Shown here: one piece after another, positions 50,464 through 59,797 of the stretch | Position numbering within the stretch: the first letter of the stretch is position 1 | Layout of the letters: every line of letters begins with the position of its first letter | Assembly: GCA_037447655.1 (NCBI GenBank) | Contig: JBBHKE010001779.1 | Location: forward strand, 36,457-100,456 | Reading direction: 5' to 3' | DNA from: Zygnema cylindricum | Taxonomy: Eukaryota; Streptophyta; Zygnematophyceae; Zygnematales; Zygnemataceae | Length of the DNA stretch: 64,000 nucleotides | The notes under the pieces: generated by a model | What the model saw: the letters and a program-made list of their open reading frames with translations, nothing else | What the model was told of the DNA's origin: nothing | The model's database searches: none | Translations under genes and position numbers: made by a program

Positions 50464-50686
50464 TACACTATGTATCGCTTTTAGTGTTAATAATTTTTTT
50501 TCGCCACTTAAAACATCTTTTCTCCGTACACTTTTGTCCGATTTACAATTTGAGACCGTGAATCGGAAGCTGAGAATCTTACCTTTCAATCGAAACCGTC
50601 AGATCTAATAACCGACATTCGTGTACGGAGAAAAGATGTTTAAAGAGACGAAAAAAACATTAACACTAATAACGATTCACGGTGTA
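50464..50686. mobile_element. MITE, family A
   Basis: TACACTATGTATCGCTTTTAG and CTAATAACGATTCACGGTGTA. Arms ACATCTTTTCTCCGTACAC and GTGTACGGAGAAAAGATGT are perfect complements. Confidence 0.9.
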
Positions 50687-50931
50687 CCGTTTAGGACACT
50701 GCATGGAAAATTCTTCAGATTCAAAGATTCTAACTTCTGAACTTCCAACATTCAAACGGGGATTCAACTCCAAATGGTGTATGTTGTATGGCAACTGGCA
50801 GCTTGCAAGTATCCTTTGTCATGTCGTACAAATCGTAAGCTTTGATGTACGAAGTACGGCAGTACGGCATCTGATAAAAAACTACATGACGGTGCTCAAT
50901 TGGAAACTGGGAGAGTGTGTTCATAGTACAG

Positions 50932-51152
50932 TACACAGTCGATCGTATTTAGCGTATATGTTTTTTTTGTCTCTTAAAACATCTTTTCTCCGTACATACA
51001 TGTCGGATTGAGGATCTGACGGTTGCGATTGAAAGGTAAGATTCTCAGCTATCGCTTGCCAGTCTCAAATTGAGAATCGGACAAATATGTACGGAAAAAA
51101 GATGTTTTTAGTGGCGAAAAAAACATACACGCTAAATACGATCGACGGTGTA
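50932..51152. mobile_element. MITE, family A variant
   Basis: TACACAGTCGATCGTATTTAGCG and CGCTAAATACGATCGACGGTGTA are inverted ends with a changed terminal word (GATCGTATTTAG in place of ATCGCTATTAG). The arms match those of the neighbouring copies. Confidence 0.85.
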
Positions 51153-51652
51153 CTGTAAAAAGGTGCTTTTGTACGTCATATACCGTACGCGGCGTTCAAC
51201 CATTTTGTGCGAGTGTGCGACTTCAAAATTAAACACAACCAAAGGGCACATTCCAATGTAGCCGAAACATAGTCTTGTTATTTCGTTTTTTAGGGAAGAT
51301 TTTCCGTACTAGGGTCAAAGCCTTCCGCTATCTTAGGGCACTTTCCCATGTGATAAAGTTAGGGTTTTTTTGGCTTTTTTGCGAAAAGTGGTAGAACGTA
51401 TGATAATGTAACAAAAGGAAAAACTTTATTACAGAAAGTGCGATGGAAAAACCATCAAAGTACAAAGGGGGTAAAAAAAAAAAAAACACATCTAAAAACT
51501 ACAAGAGCCAACAATTACTAAAACAAAACAAAACAAACAAATGAGGAAACCAAAAACACAGGGCCAACTAGCAAGACTAAACAAAATACCAAAGATGACT
51601 CGATAAAAAAGAAAATAAACCACTCTACATGATGCCCCACAACCCTAATAAG

Positions 51653-54537
51653 CTAAATTCCATACCCTCGATTATCGTGGATGTTGACTGGATCTCGAGG
51701 AATAAGCTTCGGGAGCCCCCCCCTATCATCCGCCACTGTGCTTCGACGAAGAAGGGCCGCAGCTTGAGCTCGTTGAAGGGCAACTAATACATGGTGACGG
51801 TAAAAAGCAACGCGAAGACTTGGGGGAGGACTCCCTAGACCCTTGGGTTCAAAAGCTTTCTTAGCCTTATTGCGCAGAAAACCATCGAAAGACTTGTCCA
51901 AAGAACCAAAAATATCTACTGCAAATGGAACAAATTGGTCCGCAGGGTCTCGGTGAGCGTAATCCCTTTCCTTAGAAGCCGCTGCGTCTCGATCCGCCTG
52001 TATGCACTACTGCACAAGAAGAAACGTGGGTTCTAGTCGGATCAGTAAGGACCACATCACCCAAGGTCCGCCCAGACTCGTGGAGGAAAACCAAGTCTAC
52101 CCGAGGACTTCGGAGACCACTAGATTGGGAACGAGGAGGTAAGATATGGGAAATTTCTCGCTTCACAGTGTAGCGTGCTTCGACGCCAATCATAGCAATC
52201 GCATCGCGAACCAAATCATGCGCGACTGTACGTTCACCCCCCCCACGAGCAACGAAGTAAATGGATGCCCTCGGAGTCAATTGGTTGGTTACAAACACAT
52301 TTGGGGCGCCCAAGAAGCGGAGGGTGAGGCAAACCTAAACAAAGGCGTGTAGTAGAGGTGAACTGATCAGACGCCAGACGAAGTGTCGAAAAAATGGGTG
52401 TTGCTTGTAACCATGCACCAGCCCCCGGCCCAAAACACGAGCGTAAACGAGCACGCGATTGAGCCGAAGGTAGCGCGTTTATTAGATCATGGAATTTCGC
52501 GACTATCAAATGCTCAGATATGCGTTGTTGCAAATGGAAGTTATTGTCTGCAATAAGAGATGGAAAAGGTGGAACTTGGTTACGAGCATTAGGCGGTAGG
52601 ACTGCACAAGCAAAGAGAAGAGCTTGATGAAAGGGAAAAAGATTGTCCTCTACTCTAGGGACGACTTGGGCTAGAATGGGAACATCATTTGCTATAAAAC
52701 GCGAAGTGATGGCGGGCTCCACCAAAGCCCAACTACCCAAATAAGCTACTGGAGCAACTCAAGCCACCGGAATCAAACCTAAACACCCGTTGGAAATTGG
52801 AAGGCTAGCTTGACGGCGTGCAAATGAGCCCTCTGGCCGATCAAAAATCCCATGCCCAACGAGGTGATGGAGAACACTAAAAAGTCGATCGTCGAACTCC
52901 TTTAAAGAAGACAAAAATGGAGCCGTTGGTGGTAATGTCCGTGCGAGATAGAGAGATCGTTGAGCAAAACAATGAGTGAGGATTTGAAATGCCACTTGGG
53001 AGTCGGAGAGCTTAGGAAGGTCATCAAAGTGCGAGAGGTCCTCCAACAAAGCATCAGTGACAACTTGGTTCACAAAAGATGGGGTACCGATAGGGGAGCC
53101 TAAAGCTTTAATACCATCCGTCGAAGATGCAATTCGAAAAACCCACAAGGACAAAGAAGTCCGAAGGTAAGCCTTGTGGGCACTTAGCCACACATTTAGA
53201 CGGTTTAAGTGACAAACCAATCTAATGAAGTTGCTCCTCAAAATGAGAAAAGGCAGGTAAAACTTGGTCACGAGGGCCCACAATATGAGTATCATCCGCA
53301 AAGAAAGGGAATAAACAACCAGGGAAAGTCGTAGCAGGGTCGCGTAAAGCTTGAAGGTGAGCCAATGCAAAAAGGGGAGCCCCAAAAGAATCACCTTGGC
53401 GGGTGCCAGTGCAGACTCCAAAGTGGCAACCTCACCAAAGGGACCGCTAAGAGGAAAGATGAGGGAGCTCGGGCGAGAATAAAATGCACGAACAAAAGGG
53501 AAAATTTGATTTATAGGAGATGGAGCATGCCGCAATTCACGGAAGATAGCATTACGGTTGACTGTGTAAAAGGCGTTAGCAACATCTACCTGAAAGACCA
53601 CCTATTTTGGATGGAGATCCAAAACAACCCGAAGACCATGAACAATTGCCTCACAACCCCCCTCTGTAGCAACGCTGAACTAGTGCGGTGAGAAATGGTC
53701 AAGGAAAGCCCCTTGGAGTTGAATACACATCGCGCGAGCGACCAAGCAGTACAGCACCTCACCAATAGCAATTGGGCGAATTCCCCCAGCAGGCTTAGTA
53801 ACAGCGACAAGGCGAGCTGCAGACAGAAAGGGTACAACATTGTGTGGAACATGTCCTCGAGCCATTTCTGAAGCCACCTTAAAGAGAAGATCAAAACCGT
53901 GAGAGGGGATGTCGGAGGAAATACGTCACGGAGAAGTTTGTACACCATCGCAGATGGACCCCCCGCAGAAAGATGAGGCGACCGAAGCAAAGTTGTAGTA
54001 AATGCTTCCCTCTCCAAGTCGAACGATTCAAGAGGATCATCGACTTCCACAAAAGGGAGGATCTCTTCAGGGGCAGGAGGATGCAACAAACGTAAAGCCT
54101 CGACAGTAGCCTCGGAAGATGGAGATGGTTAGAAAGGTCGAAGAGCACGAGCAGCCCGGGAATACTCGCCAGAACGACCAAGGTGGATCGCTCGATGCAA
54201 CCTCATCGTGGAGCTTGGGAGCGGGAGGGGGGATACGAAAAGACTTATGACACGATTTGTATGCTCCTGCTGCGAGAACTCCCAGTCCCCTTGCAAAAAC
54301 CGTTGACACCGCGCCTTAATCTTATGAGCTTCGCTCGCACCCCCCCTCGGTGGCAAAACCAAAACCCAAAGTGGGAATAAGAAAAGTAGGTGCCACGCTG
54401 CGTCATTGGTGATGTCGGTGGCCAATAAAGCCAAAGGGAGTTGAAAAGCTGCTTGGACAGATTCACGAAGATGGTTGGGAAATTGAGTGTAGAGCCTAGG
54501 CCTAGGATAGCCTAGGTGGTAACACCCAAGGACGTCT
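51653..54537 (-). pseudogene. Decayed non-LTR retrotransposon: RT, CCHC and restriction-like endonuclease part
   Basis: Coding remnants run on the minus strand in several frames with stops and frameshifts, so the copy is dead. From the N-terminal side: NDAAWHLLFLFPLWVLVLPP and GGASEAHKIK (54,434-54,129), then GGPSAMVYKLLRDVF (54,089-). The RT fingers segment is AVTKPAGGIRPIAIGEVLYC (53,877-53,680) and motif A is FQVDVANAFYTVNR (53,601-). RQGDSFGAPLFALAH and the catalytic FADD (about 53,291-53,302) appear in another frame. After the RT comes CVCNQPIDSEGIHLLRC (C-x-C-x9-H-x3-C), then RVDLVFLHESGRTLGDVVL, which resembles the PD-x-D core of R2/NeSL-type endonucleases. FVPFAVDIFGSLDKSF follows. 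The domain order fits the restriction-like-endonuclease group of non-LTR elements. The clade is not fixed. Confidence 0.8.
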
Positions 54538-55460
54538 TGAAACTCTGAGACCTCTATTGGCCCTCAGAGTATGCAGATCCAAAAGAAGCTAATCTAGATA
54601 GTGCCGACTCCAAGTTAATATAAACCCAAGTGACTAACCCCTTTACAGTCAGAACCCCAATATAGATTCACCCCTGTGAAATAACACTTTCTGTGTGGTC
54701 AGTTCCACCACAGAATGCAAAGTTAGAATATGAGATTTGGACACATTCACCCACTTTGACTTTCCCTTTGAAATGCAGCCACCCTGGCAGACAAAAACTC
54801 TGACCGACTACACCCCTGTGTAGCCTGGACTCCCCTGAGTCCGCAGCAAAAAGAATCACTGAAAATAGTCAAGTAAATTGATAGTTATGGCTGGCCAAAG
54901 TTTGCCATTTATACAGGGTGCTCTCTGGGAGAGGCAGCTGCCTACCCAAAATTTTCTAAGTCCTATACCCTCTCTAAAACTCTATCTACTGAAGTACGGC
55001 ACCAATCAAATTACTGTGTCGTACAGAAAAGTACAGGTGCCGGTGTACTTTCTGTACGGCCATTGTACGACATGGCCAAAATGTCGACACGTGTCAAATC
55101 AGGATTAGTTCCTGTAATCTCCGGAATTCCCGTAGTCCAATGTTATCACGCCACGTGTCACATGACGTGACAAAGACCGTAAAACGCCAAAAATGCCTTT
55201 TCCGTGATCGCGGCGCCTATCGTGGCCGTCCGATCAAGACCGGCTATAATCGTAGCCGCTGAAATTCGACGCGCGGTATTTGTTTCGCTATCGAAACAAA
55301 TGCGCGGTATTTGTTTCGCTGTCGAAACAAATGCGCGGTATTTGTTTCGCTATCGAAACAAATGCGCGGTATCCGTTCTGCCCCCATTCCGTACTTCGTA
55401 CTAAATTAAACTGTATCTATGTACTAAGTATCTATTAGCCGTTAAACGGATTAATCTACA
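54538..55460 (-). repeat. LTR (3' LTR of the minus-strand element)
   Basis: 923 bp, offset exactly 1,481 bp from its partner. It carries three 31-bp palindromic tandem repeats at 55,271-55,363. On the plus strand it reads TGAAACTCTGAG at the left end. Confidence 0.93.
55271..55363. repeat. Three 31-bp tandem repeats, each a hairpin, in the LTR
   Basis: GCGCGG begins each unit at 55,271, 55,302, 55,333 and a partial fourth at 55,364. Each unit contains ATTTGTTTCG, a 4-nt loop and CGAAACAAAT, a perfect inverted repeat. The other LTR has the same array at 56,752-56,844. In element orientation it lies about 100-190 nt from the LTR start, in the expected U3 region. Confidence 0.9.
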
Positions 55461-55462
55461 TA

Positions 55463-56038
55463 TCAAAACTCTATCATGCTACCGCCTTTATAAACGTAGG
55501 CATCTATTTCTTGTTTTACTAATTGCTGCCTCTGAATAGTCTCACTCTTATAAATCTGAGTTAGTGCTTCCCATATCTCCGAAGACTTGGTTAGACTTAA
55601 AAGAGTGATAGCTATCGACTTAGACACATATCTAAGTATGAGATGTTTTGCTATAGTGTTTTTGTATTCCCATATTTTCCTGTCATTTTCTTCAGTTTTA
55701 ATCCCTACATGTGGTACCATAGCTGAGAGCCTAGCTCCCCTCACCATAGGTGTCCCTTTTTCCTTCTCCCCTATTTCCCCATCCACGGAAAGGTTTTTCC
55801 CTTCACCTTCCGTTGCATCTGAACTCCGGGTGATATTCTGGACAGTCTCAGATGATTCTCCGTAGTAAGCTCCTCCAAAGCTAGGTGGCGGACATCTCAC
55901 TTGTCCCGCAACAATTCCCCATAAGTGCTTCTCGAAAAGCAATCCCTCCATTGTAAACGCCCAATACGTGAAGCCTGTTCCATCAAACATAGGCACCCTA
56001 GATGGTGGGCCCATAACCTGAAACTCTGAGACCTCCAT
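55463..56038 (-). CDS. Copia-type Gag fragment (UBN2/DUF4219-like)
   Basis: A 191-codon ORF. The motifs MFDGTGFTYWAFTMEGLLFE and IWEALTQIYKSETIQRQQL match the N-terminal Gag of plant Ty1/Copia elements (W-x-x-x-M-x-x-L, then a WE-x-L-x-x-x-Y helix), which forms the virus-like particle. It lacks a zinc knuckle and stops as it enters the 3' LTR. The first ATG lies in the 5' LTR. A second in-frame ATG (56,014-56,012) lies inside the primer-binding site, and a third follows shortly after. An acidic/Lys-rich insert (SSDATEGEGKNLSVDGE) splits the two conserved parts. Confidence 0.8.
   Translation of the reverse strand: MEVSEFQVMGPPSRVPMFDGTGFTYWAFTMEGLLFEKHLWGIVAGQVRCPPPSFGGAYYGESSETVQNITRSSDATEGEGKNLSVDGEIGEKEKGTPMVRGARLSAMVPHVGIKTEENDRKIWEYKNTIAKHLILRYVSKSIAITLLSLTKSSEIWEALTQIYKSETIQRQQLVKQEIDAYVYKGGSMIEF
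56004..56018 (-). promoter_or_regulatory. Primer-binding site complementary to the anticodon arm of initiator tRNA-Met
   Basis: The 15 nt directly next to the 5' LTR read GGTGGGCCCATAACC on the plus strand, identical to the anticodon stem-loop of plant initiator tRNA-Met as I recall it. The element transcript is therefore complementary to an internal site of the tRNA and not to its 3' end. This is the half-tRNA priming mode known for Drosophila copia. Confidence 0.85.
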
Positions 56039-56941
56039 TGGCCCTCAGAGTATGCAGATCCAAAAGAAGCTAATCTAGATAGTGCCGACTCCAAGTTAAT
56101 ATAAACCCAAGTGACTGACCCCTTGACAGTCAGAACCCCAATATAGATTCACCCCTGTGAAATAACACTTTCTGTGTGCTCAGTTCCACCACAGAATGCA
56201 AAGTTAGAATATGAGATTTGGACACATTCACCCACTTTGACTTTCCCTTAGAAATACAGCCACCCTGGCAGACAAAAACTCTGACCGACTACACCCCTGT
56301 GTAGCCTAGACTCCCCTGAGTCCGCAGCAAAAAGAATCACTGAAAATGGTCAAGTAAATTGATAGTTATGGCTGGCCAAAGTTTGCCATTTATACAGGGT
56401 GCTCTCTGGGAGAGGCAGCTGCCTACCCAAAATTTTCTAAGTCCTATTCCCTCTCTAAAACTCTATCTACTGAAGTACGGCACCAATCAAATTACTGTGT
56501 CGTACAGAAAAGTACAGGTGCCGGTGTACTTTCTGTACGGCCATTGTACGACATGGCCAAAATGTCGACACGTGTCAAATCAGGATTAGTTCCTGTAATC
56601 TCCGGAATTCCCGTAGTCCAATGTTATCACGCCACGTGTCACTTGACGTGACAAAGACCGTAAAACGCCAAAAATGCCTTTTCCGTGATCGCGGCGCCTA
56701 TCGTGGCCGTCCGATCAAGACCGGCTATAATCGTAGCCGCTGAAATTCGACGCGCGGTATTTGTTTCGCTATCGAAACAAATGCGCGATATTTGTTTCGC
56801 TGTCGAAACAAATGCGCGGTATTTGTTTCGCTATCGAAACAAATGCGTGGTATCCGTTCTGCCCCCATTCCGTACTTCGTACTAAACTAAACTGTATCTA
56901 TGTACTAAGTATCTATTAGCCGTTAAACAGATTAATCTACA
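56019..56941 (-). repeat. LTR (5' LTR of the minus-strand element)
   Basis: 923 bp, about 98.5% identical by eye to the repeat at 54,538. Its minus-strand start is TGTAGATTAATC. Confidence 0.93.
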
Positions 56942-57225
56942 TATAACGATTTATATATTTGTCAAACCCTATTTATTGTAATATCTGTTCTAGACATAAC
57001 GGCTAGAGCTAACGGCTAACGCGGATTGATGGACGGTAGGTACCAGGATCAATTCCTGGGTCCGTCAACCAACTTTTGGTAAGACTACATAATTTACCCC
57101 CTGTCTTCTCTAGAGAGCCTAGGCAGCCATGGCTCTAGCTCCCTATCCAGCCTTCAGTGACTACGACAAGTATGGGGGCTTGGAAAGGGGAGTTAGAGGC
57201 AGACCGCCTCAGCTCTTTTTCTATC
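56942..57225. other. Junction region between LTR element and zinc-finger ORF
   Basis: Non-coding stretch that contains the tRNA-minihelix-like fold at 57,026-57,071. AGAGCCTAGGC occurs here (about 57,113) and also left of the LTR element (about 54,492), so a further repeat may be involved. Confidence 0.4.
57026..57071 (+). other. tRNA acceptor/T-arm minihelix-like hairpin with CCA
   Basis: TTGATGGAC (57,026-57,034) pairs with GTCCGTCAA (57,060-57,068), nine pairs with one G-U. Between them CCAGG/CCTGG closes a 7-nt loop ATCAATT that resembles the initiator-type T-loop (A54). CCA follows at 57,069-57,071. It looks like an acceptor stem plus T-arm with D and anticodon arms replaced by GGTAGGTA. 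It could also be coincidence. Confidence 0.35.
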
Positions 57226-57885
57226 CTAATACAGACCTATAAAATACTCAAATATCAACACGTCTAAGCTTCGAACATAGTCCCAATCACTAGGAGAGGA
57301 TTGTTGGGGAACACTTGAGGGAGGAGGATGACCTTTGGTGAGGGGCGGAATTCCATTAGGGGTGAGAGGACACGACTTCGAATGTCTCGACAAACCCCAC
57401 CCCGCAACATACAACTTTCCACACTGAGGGCACGGCACCCGAAGAGGACTAAGATTTGATAGGGGAGTCAAAGCGGGCTCGTTGAGTGAAGGAGGCACAA
57501 GAGAGACGATGGGGGCGGGTGGGAGGACTTGCAAGTGTGTAAGCAAATGTGGAGAATGCTCCCGAAAATGGGGGGGACGGTAAGGGAGAACAAGATTAGG
57601 GGGAGGCTTTAGGCATGAAGATGGGGATGGAATAGGGTTCGTTGGAGCTAAGAGGGGCACATGCTCATTGGGTTGGTCTTCCCCACATGGGTTTGTGCAA
57701 GGGTTTGCAGTTGTGGATGGAAGGGGACATGCGGGTAAAGGTAAGGTGGGGAGGGGGAGAGTGATGGTATGGGAGGTGTGTGGTGGAGGGGTAAGGGTCT
57801 CATATGAGATGTCCAAACGAGGCCGAGCACATTTCGAAGAAGACGGTGAAAGGGAGCGCGATGCCCGCCGCTTGTGAGGGGCCAT
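57226..57885 (-). CDS. N-terminal zinc-finger ORF of the non-LTR retrotransposon
   Basis: 219 codons from ATG at 57,885 (MAPHKRRASRSLSPSSSK..). It is Pro/Ser/His-rich with one C2H2 finger, CPQCGKLYVAGWGLSRHSKSC, toward its C-terminal end. R2-like and related elements carry such N-terminal fingers to bind target DNA. The longer open frame extends upstream to 58,137, but the Lys/Arg-rich ATG at 57,885 is the more natural start. It is separated from the RT remnants by the LTR element. Whether the two halves were one continuous copy is inferred from orientation and domain order. Confidence 0.6.
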   Translation of the reverse strand: MAPHKRRASRSLSPSSSKCARPRLDISYETLTPPPHTSHTITLPLPTLPLPACPLPSTTANPCTNPCGEDQPNEHVPLLAPTNPIPSPSSCLKPPPNLVLPYRPPHFREHSPHLLTHLQVLPPAPIVSLVPPSLNEPALTPLSNLSPLRVPCPQCGKLYVAGWGLSRHSKSCPLTPNGIPPLTKGHPPPSSVPQQSSPSDWDYVRSLDVLIFEYFIGLY

Positions 57886-58140
57886 AGTAGAAAAAAGGTA
57901 GAGGATGTCGAGCAAGCGTCCTGTCTCGCGAAATTTGCCCGAAAACCTCTGTGGGCGCCACAGAAAAGAGGAGAGTTCACAAGCTAATTTGTAAGGAACA
58001 ATACATGTTGCACTGAAGACTGGTGGTTGCACGCGATATTTGGCGCCAGATAGGAGATGGGAATGTAAAAAAAACCCTAGTGGGAAGCCATGGTCAAAGC
58101 TTTTGGAAGGTCGATGGCTAAAATGCAATTCTCTCAAATA

Positions 58141-58436
58141 CGAGCTGAGTTTGACATCAGAAATTAGTAAGTGGAAAAATCTCGATGCCTGACTAATTGC
58201 ACGCCAAATTGGGCGGCCAAGATGGCAGAAGATGGCCTGAAATGGTAAGAAGGAAATCGGCCGAAATTGGCAGTCGACGGTTGAAAAGCAATTCCCTCAA
58301 ATACGAGCGGAGCTTGACAATAAGTGAAAAAATCTCGATGCCTGCTTAATGGCACGCCAAATTGGGCGGCCAAGATGGTAAAAGATGGCCTGAAAAGGTG
58401 AGAAAAAAAAATCGGCCGAAACTGGCAGACTTGATT
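58141..58436. repeat. Two tandem ~153-bp repeats, likely 5' UTR of the non-LTR element
   Basis: AAATCTCGATGCCTG and GCACGCCAAATTGGGCGGCCAAGATGG occur at about 58,177-58,222 and again about 153 bp later, each followed by AATCGGCCGAAA and CTGGCAG-like ends. They lie upstream of the zinc-finger ORF. Confidence 0.75.
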
Positions 58437-58838
58437 TACAGAAAACAAGATAGCTGATGGGGCTGATTTTCCCCCTTATAGAAAGCTTTTGAAAAATACG
58501 TTATTAAGAGTATTCGCACGCCAAATTTGACACCGGATACACAAAAAAACGGTCAAAAAACCCTAAAAGGAAGCCATGGCTGAAGCTTCTAGAAGGCCGT
58601 CGGCGTAGCTTTGAAAGGTTCAAAAGGTGTGCGAAAGGGTGTCGTGTTATCAGTGCGGCTTTTGGTTACAGTGACGTAACTGTACAGAAACGTGACCGTA
58701 CTATAAATTGGTCGTACGGTAATGTGACCATACACTAACATAGCCGTACATAGACTGACCGTACATTTATGTCAATCAGTTCAAAAGTAGGCGTTTCTTT
58801 TGTAGGCCTTCTGTAGTCGCCTTTATCGTTAGTTGTGT

Positions 58839-58899
58839 TATGGGCTTTTCATGTGATCTTCTTAAATCGCTAATTTGATTAGCGACCGTCCGATCGTCC
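58839..58899. repeat. 61-bp repeat, copy 1
   Basis: TATGGGCTTTTCATGTGATC.. to ..CGATCGTCC. The second copy is at 59,494-59,554. The pair brackets the syntaxin-like exon. Confidence 0.85.
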
Positions 58900-58979
58900 G
58901 GTCCAGTTTATGAAATAAATTTAGTGGTATTCATACCAAATTATGGAATTTATGGAATGTTTGGTCGAATGTGGGACAG

Positions 58980-59045
58980 ATCATCGGTGCGGTGAATGAA
59001 TTGGCACAAATGATGAAGGACTTGTCTGTTCTTGTCATTGACCAG
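58980..59045 (+). pseudogene. Isolated syntaxin-16/SYP4-type SNARE exon
   Basis: A 66-nt block reading IIGAVNELAQMMKDLSVLVI then DQ, with AG acceptor (GGGACAG) before and GTGAGT donor after, both phase 0. VNELAQIMKDLSVLVIDQG is the hallmark Qa-SNARE segment of Tlg2/syntaxin-16/plant SYP41-43. I find neither the following GTIVDRIDYNI segment nor other SNARE exons within about 1 kb on either side. It is either a captured or duplicated exon, or part of a gene with very long introns. Confidence 0.7.
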
Positions 59046-59493
59046 GTGAGTTTATATCTTCATTCTATGTCAATTTTCTCTCAATTTTATCATCAATTTT
59101 TTCGGGCAAGTATGTGTAAACTTCTTTTCTGAGTGGTTTTTCTACCTTGATGTATCCATGTGAACAAATGTTGATTTAGCAAGCCTTGAAGTCATTACTG
59201 TTTTTCTGTTCATTTCAAGACATCATTTGCAATAGCTAATTTTATAGTCTGCAGTATGATCCTTGATAAATTTCGTAATCCCAAACAAAAATAAGAGGAC
59301 TTTTGTAGGTGTTCATTACCGATTTCTTTTTAAACCCATCAACAGTATGATGTACTCAGTTTTTTAGCGTAAAAAAATTATGGAACCGAATTGTAGTCCA
59401 GACTGGTTAGGATGAACCTAAGTACACTGCCCATCCCAGTAAGCAATGACTCTAGTGTAAAGGAATTATTAGAATTTAAGTCGAATGAGTGGT

Positions 59494-59554
59494 ATGGGCT
59501 TTTCATGTGATCTTCTTAGATCGCTACTTTTATCAGAGACCGTTCGATCGTCCA
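59494..59554. repeat. 61-bp repeat, copy 2
   Basis: Partner of 58,839-58,899, with a handful of mismatches. Confidence 0.85.
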
Positions 59555-59722
59555 AATCTGACGGTTTAAATAAAAAATACCTCAAAACTCACAGAAAAAT
59601 AGTTTTTTGTCCGAATGTTTTTCAAAATTTAGACATGACGTTTAATTCTCTATCGATCGATGTGCAACTCAACCCTGTTACTTTTTTTTTTCATTTTGCG
59701 ACCGATACAATATCGGTCTTAA

Positions 59723-59797
59723 GGTCATATTGTATGTTTTGCGTACAATAGGCATATTTTATGGGCGTACTTTCACCTACTTTTGAACTATGATTCA
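59723..59797. repeat. Dispersed repeat, copy 2
   Basis: Partner of the 75-bp repeat at 36,701-36,775. Together they show an interspersed family of unknown type. Confidence 0.85.

Larger units (their letters stand above)
50356..51649. promoter_or_regulatory. Region upstream of NSE2
   Basis: Likely holds the NSE2 promoter. Two family A MITEs occupy 50,464-50,686 and 50,932-51,152. The first lies about 110 bp upstream of the start codon. No other feature is recognised until the retroelement at about 51,650. Confidence 0.45.
54538..56941 (-). mobile_element. Gag-only Copia-type LTR retrotransposon, 2,404 bp
   Basis: Two 923-bp direct repeats (54538-55460 and 56019-56941) flank 558 bp of internal sequence. 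By eye I count about 14 substitutions and no indels between the repeats, so the insertion is young. Read on the minus strand each repeat starts TGTAGATTAATC and ends AGAGTTTCA (TG..CA). The internal part has only a gag fragment running into the 3' LTR. Protease, integrase and RT are absent, so it cannot move alone. No 5-bp target duplication is seen (CGTCT left, TATAA right). It lies between the two halves of the decayed non-LTR element. Confidence 0.92.

Noticed and set aside
50809-50817. GTATCCTTT resembling a U12 GT-type donor on the plus strand
   Set aside because: No coding exon precedes it and no matching branch/acceptor or gene context was found.
54878-55108. Identical 76-codon ORFs at 54,878 and 56,359
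   Set aside because: They are the same LTR sequence read twice. Chance openness, not genes.
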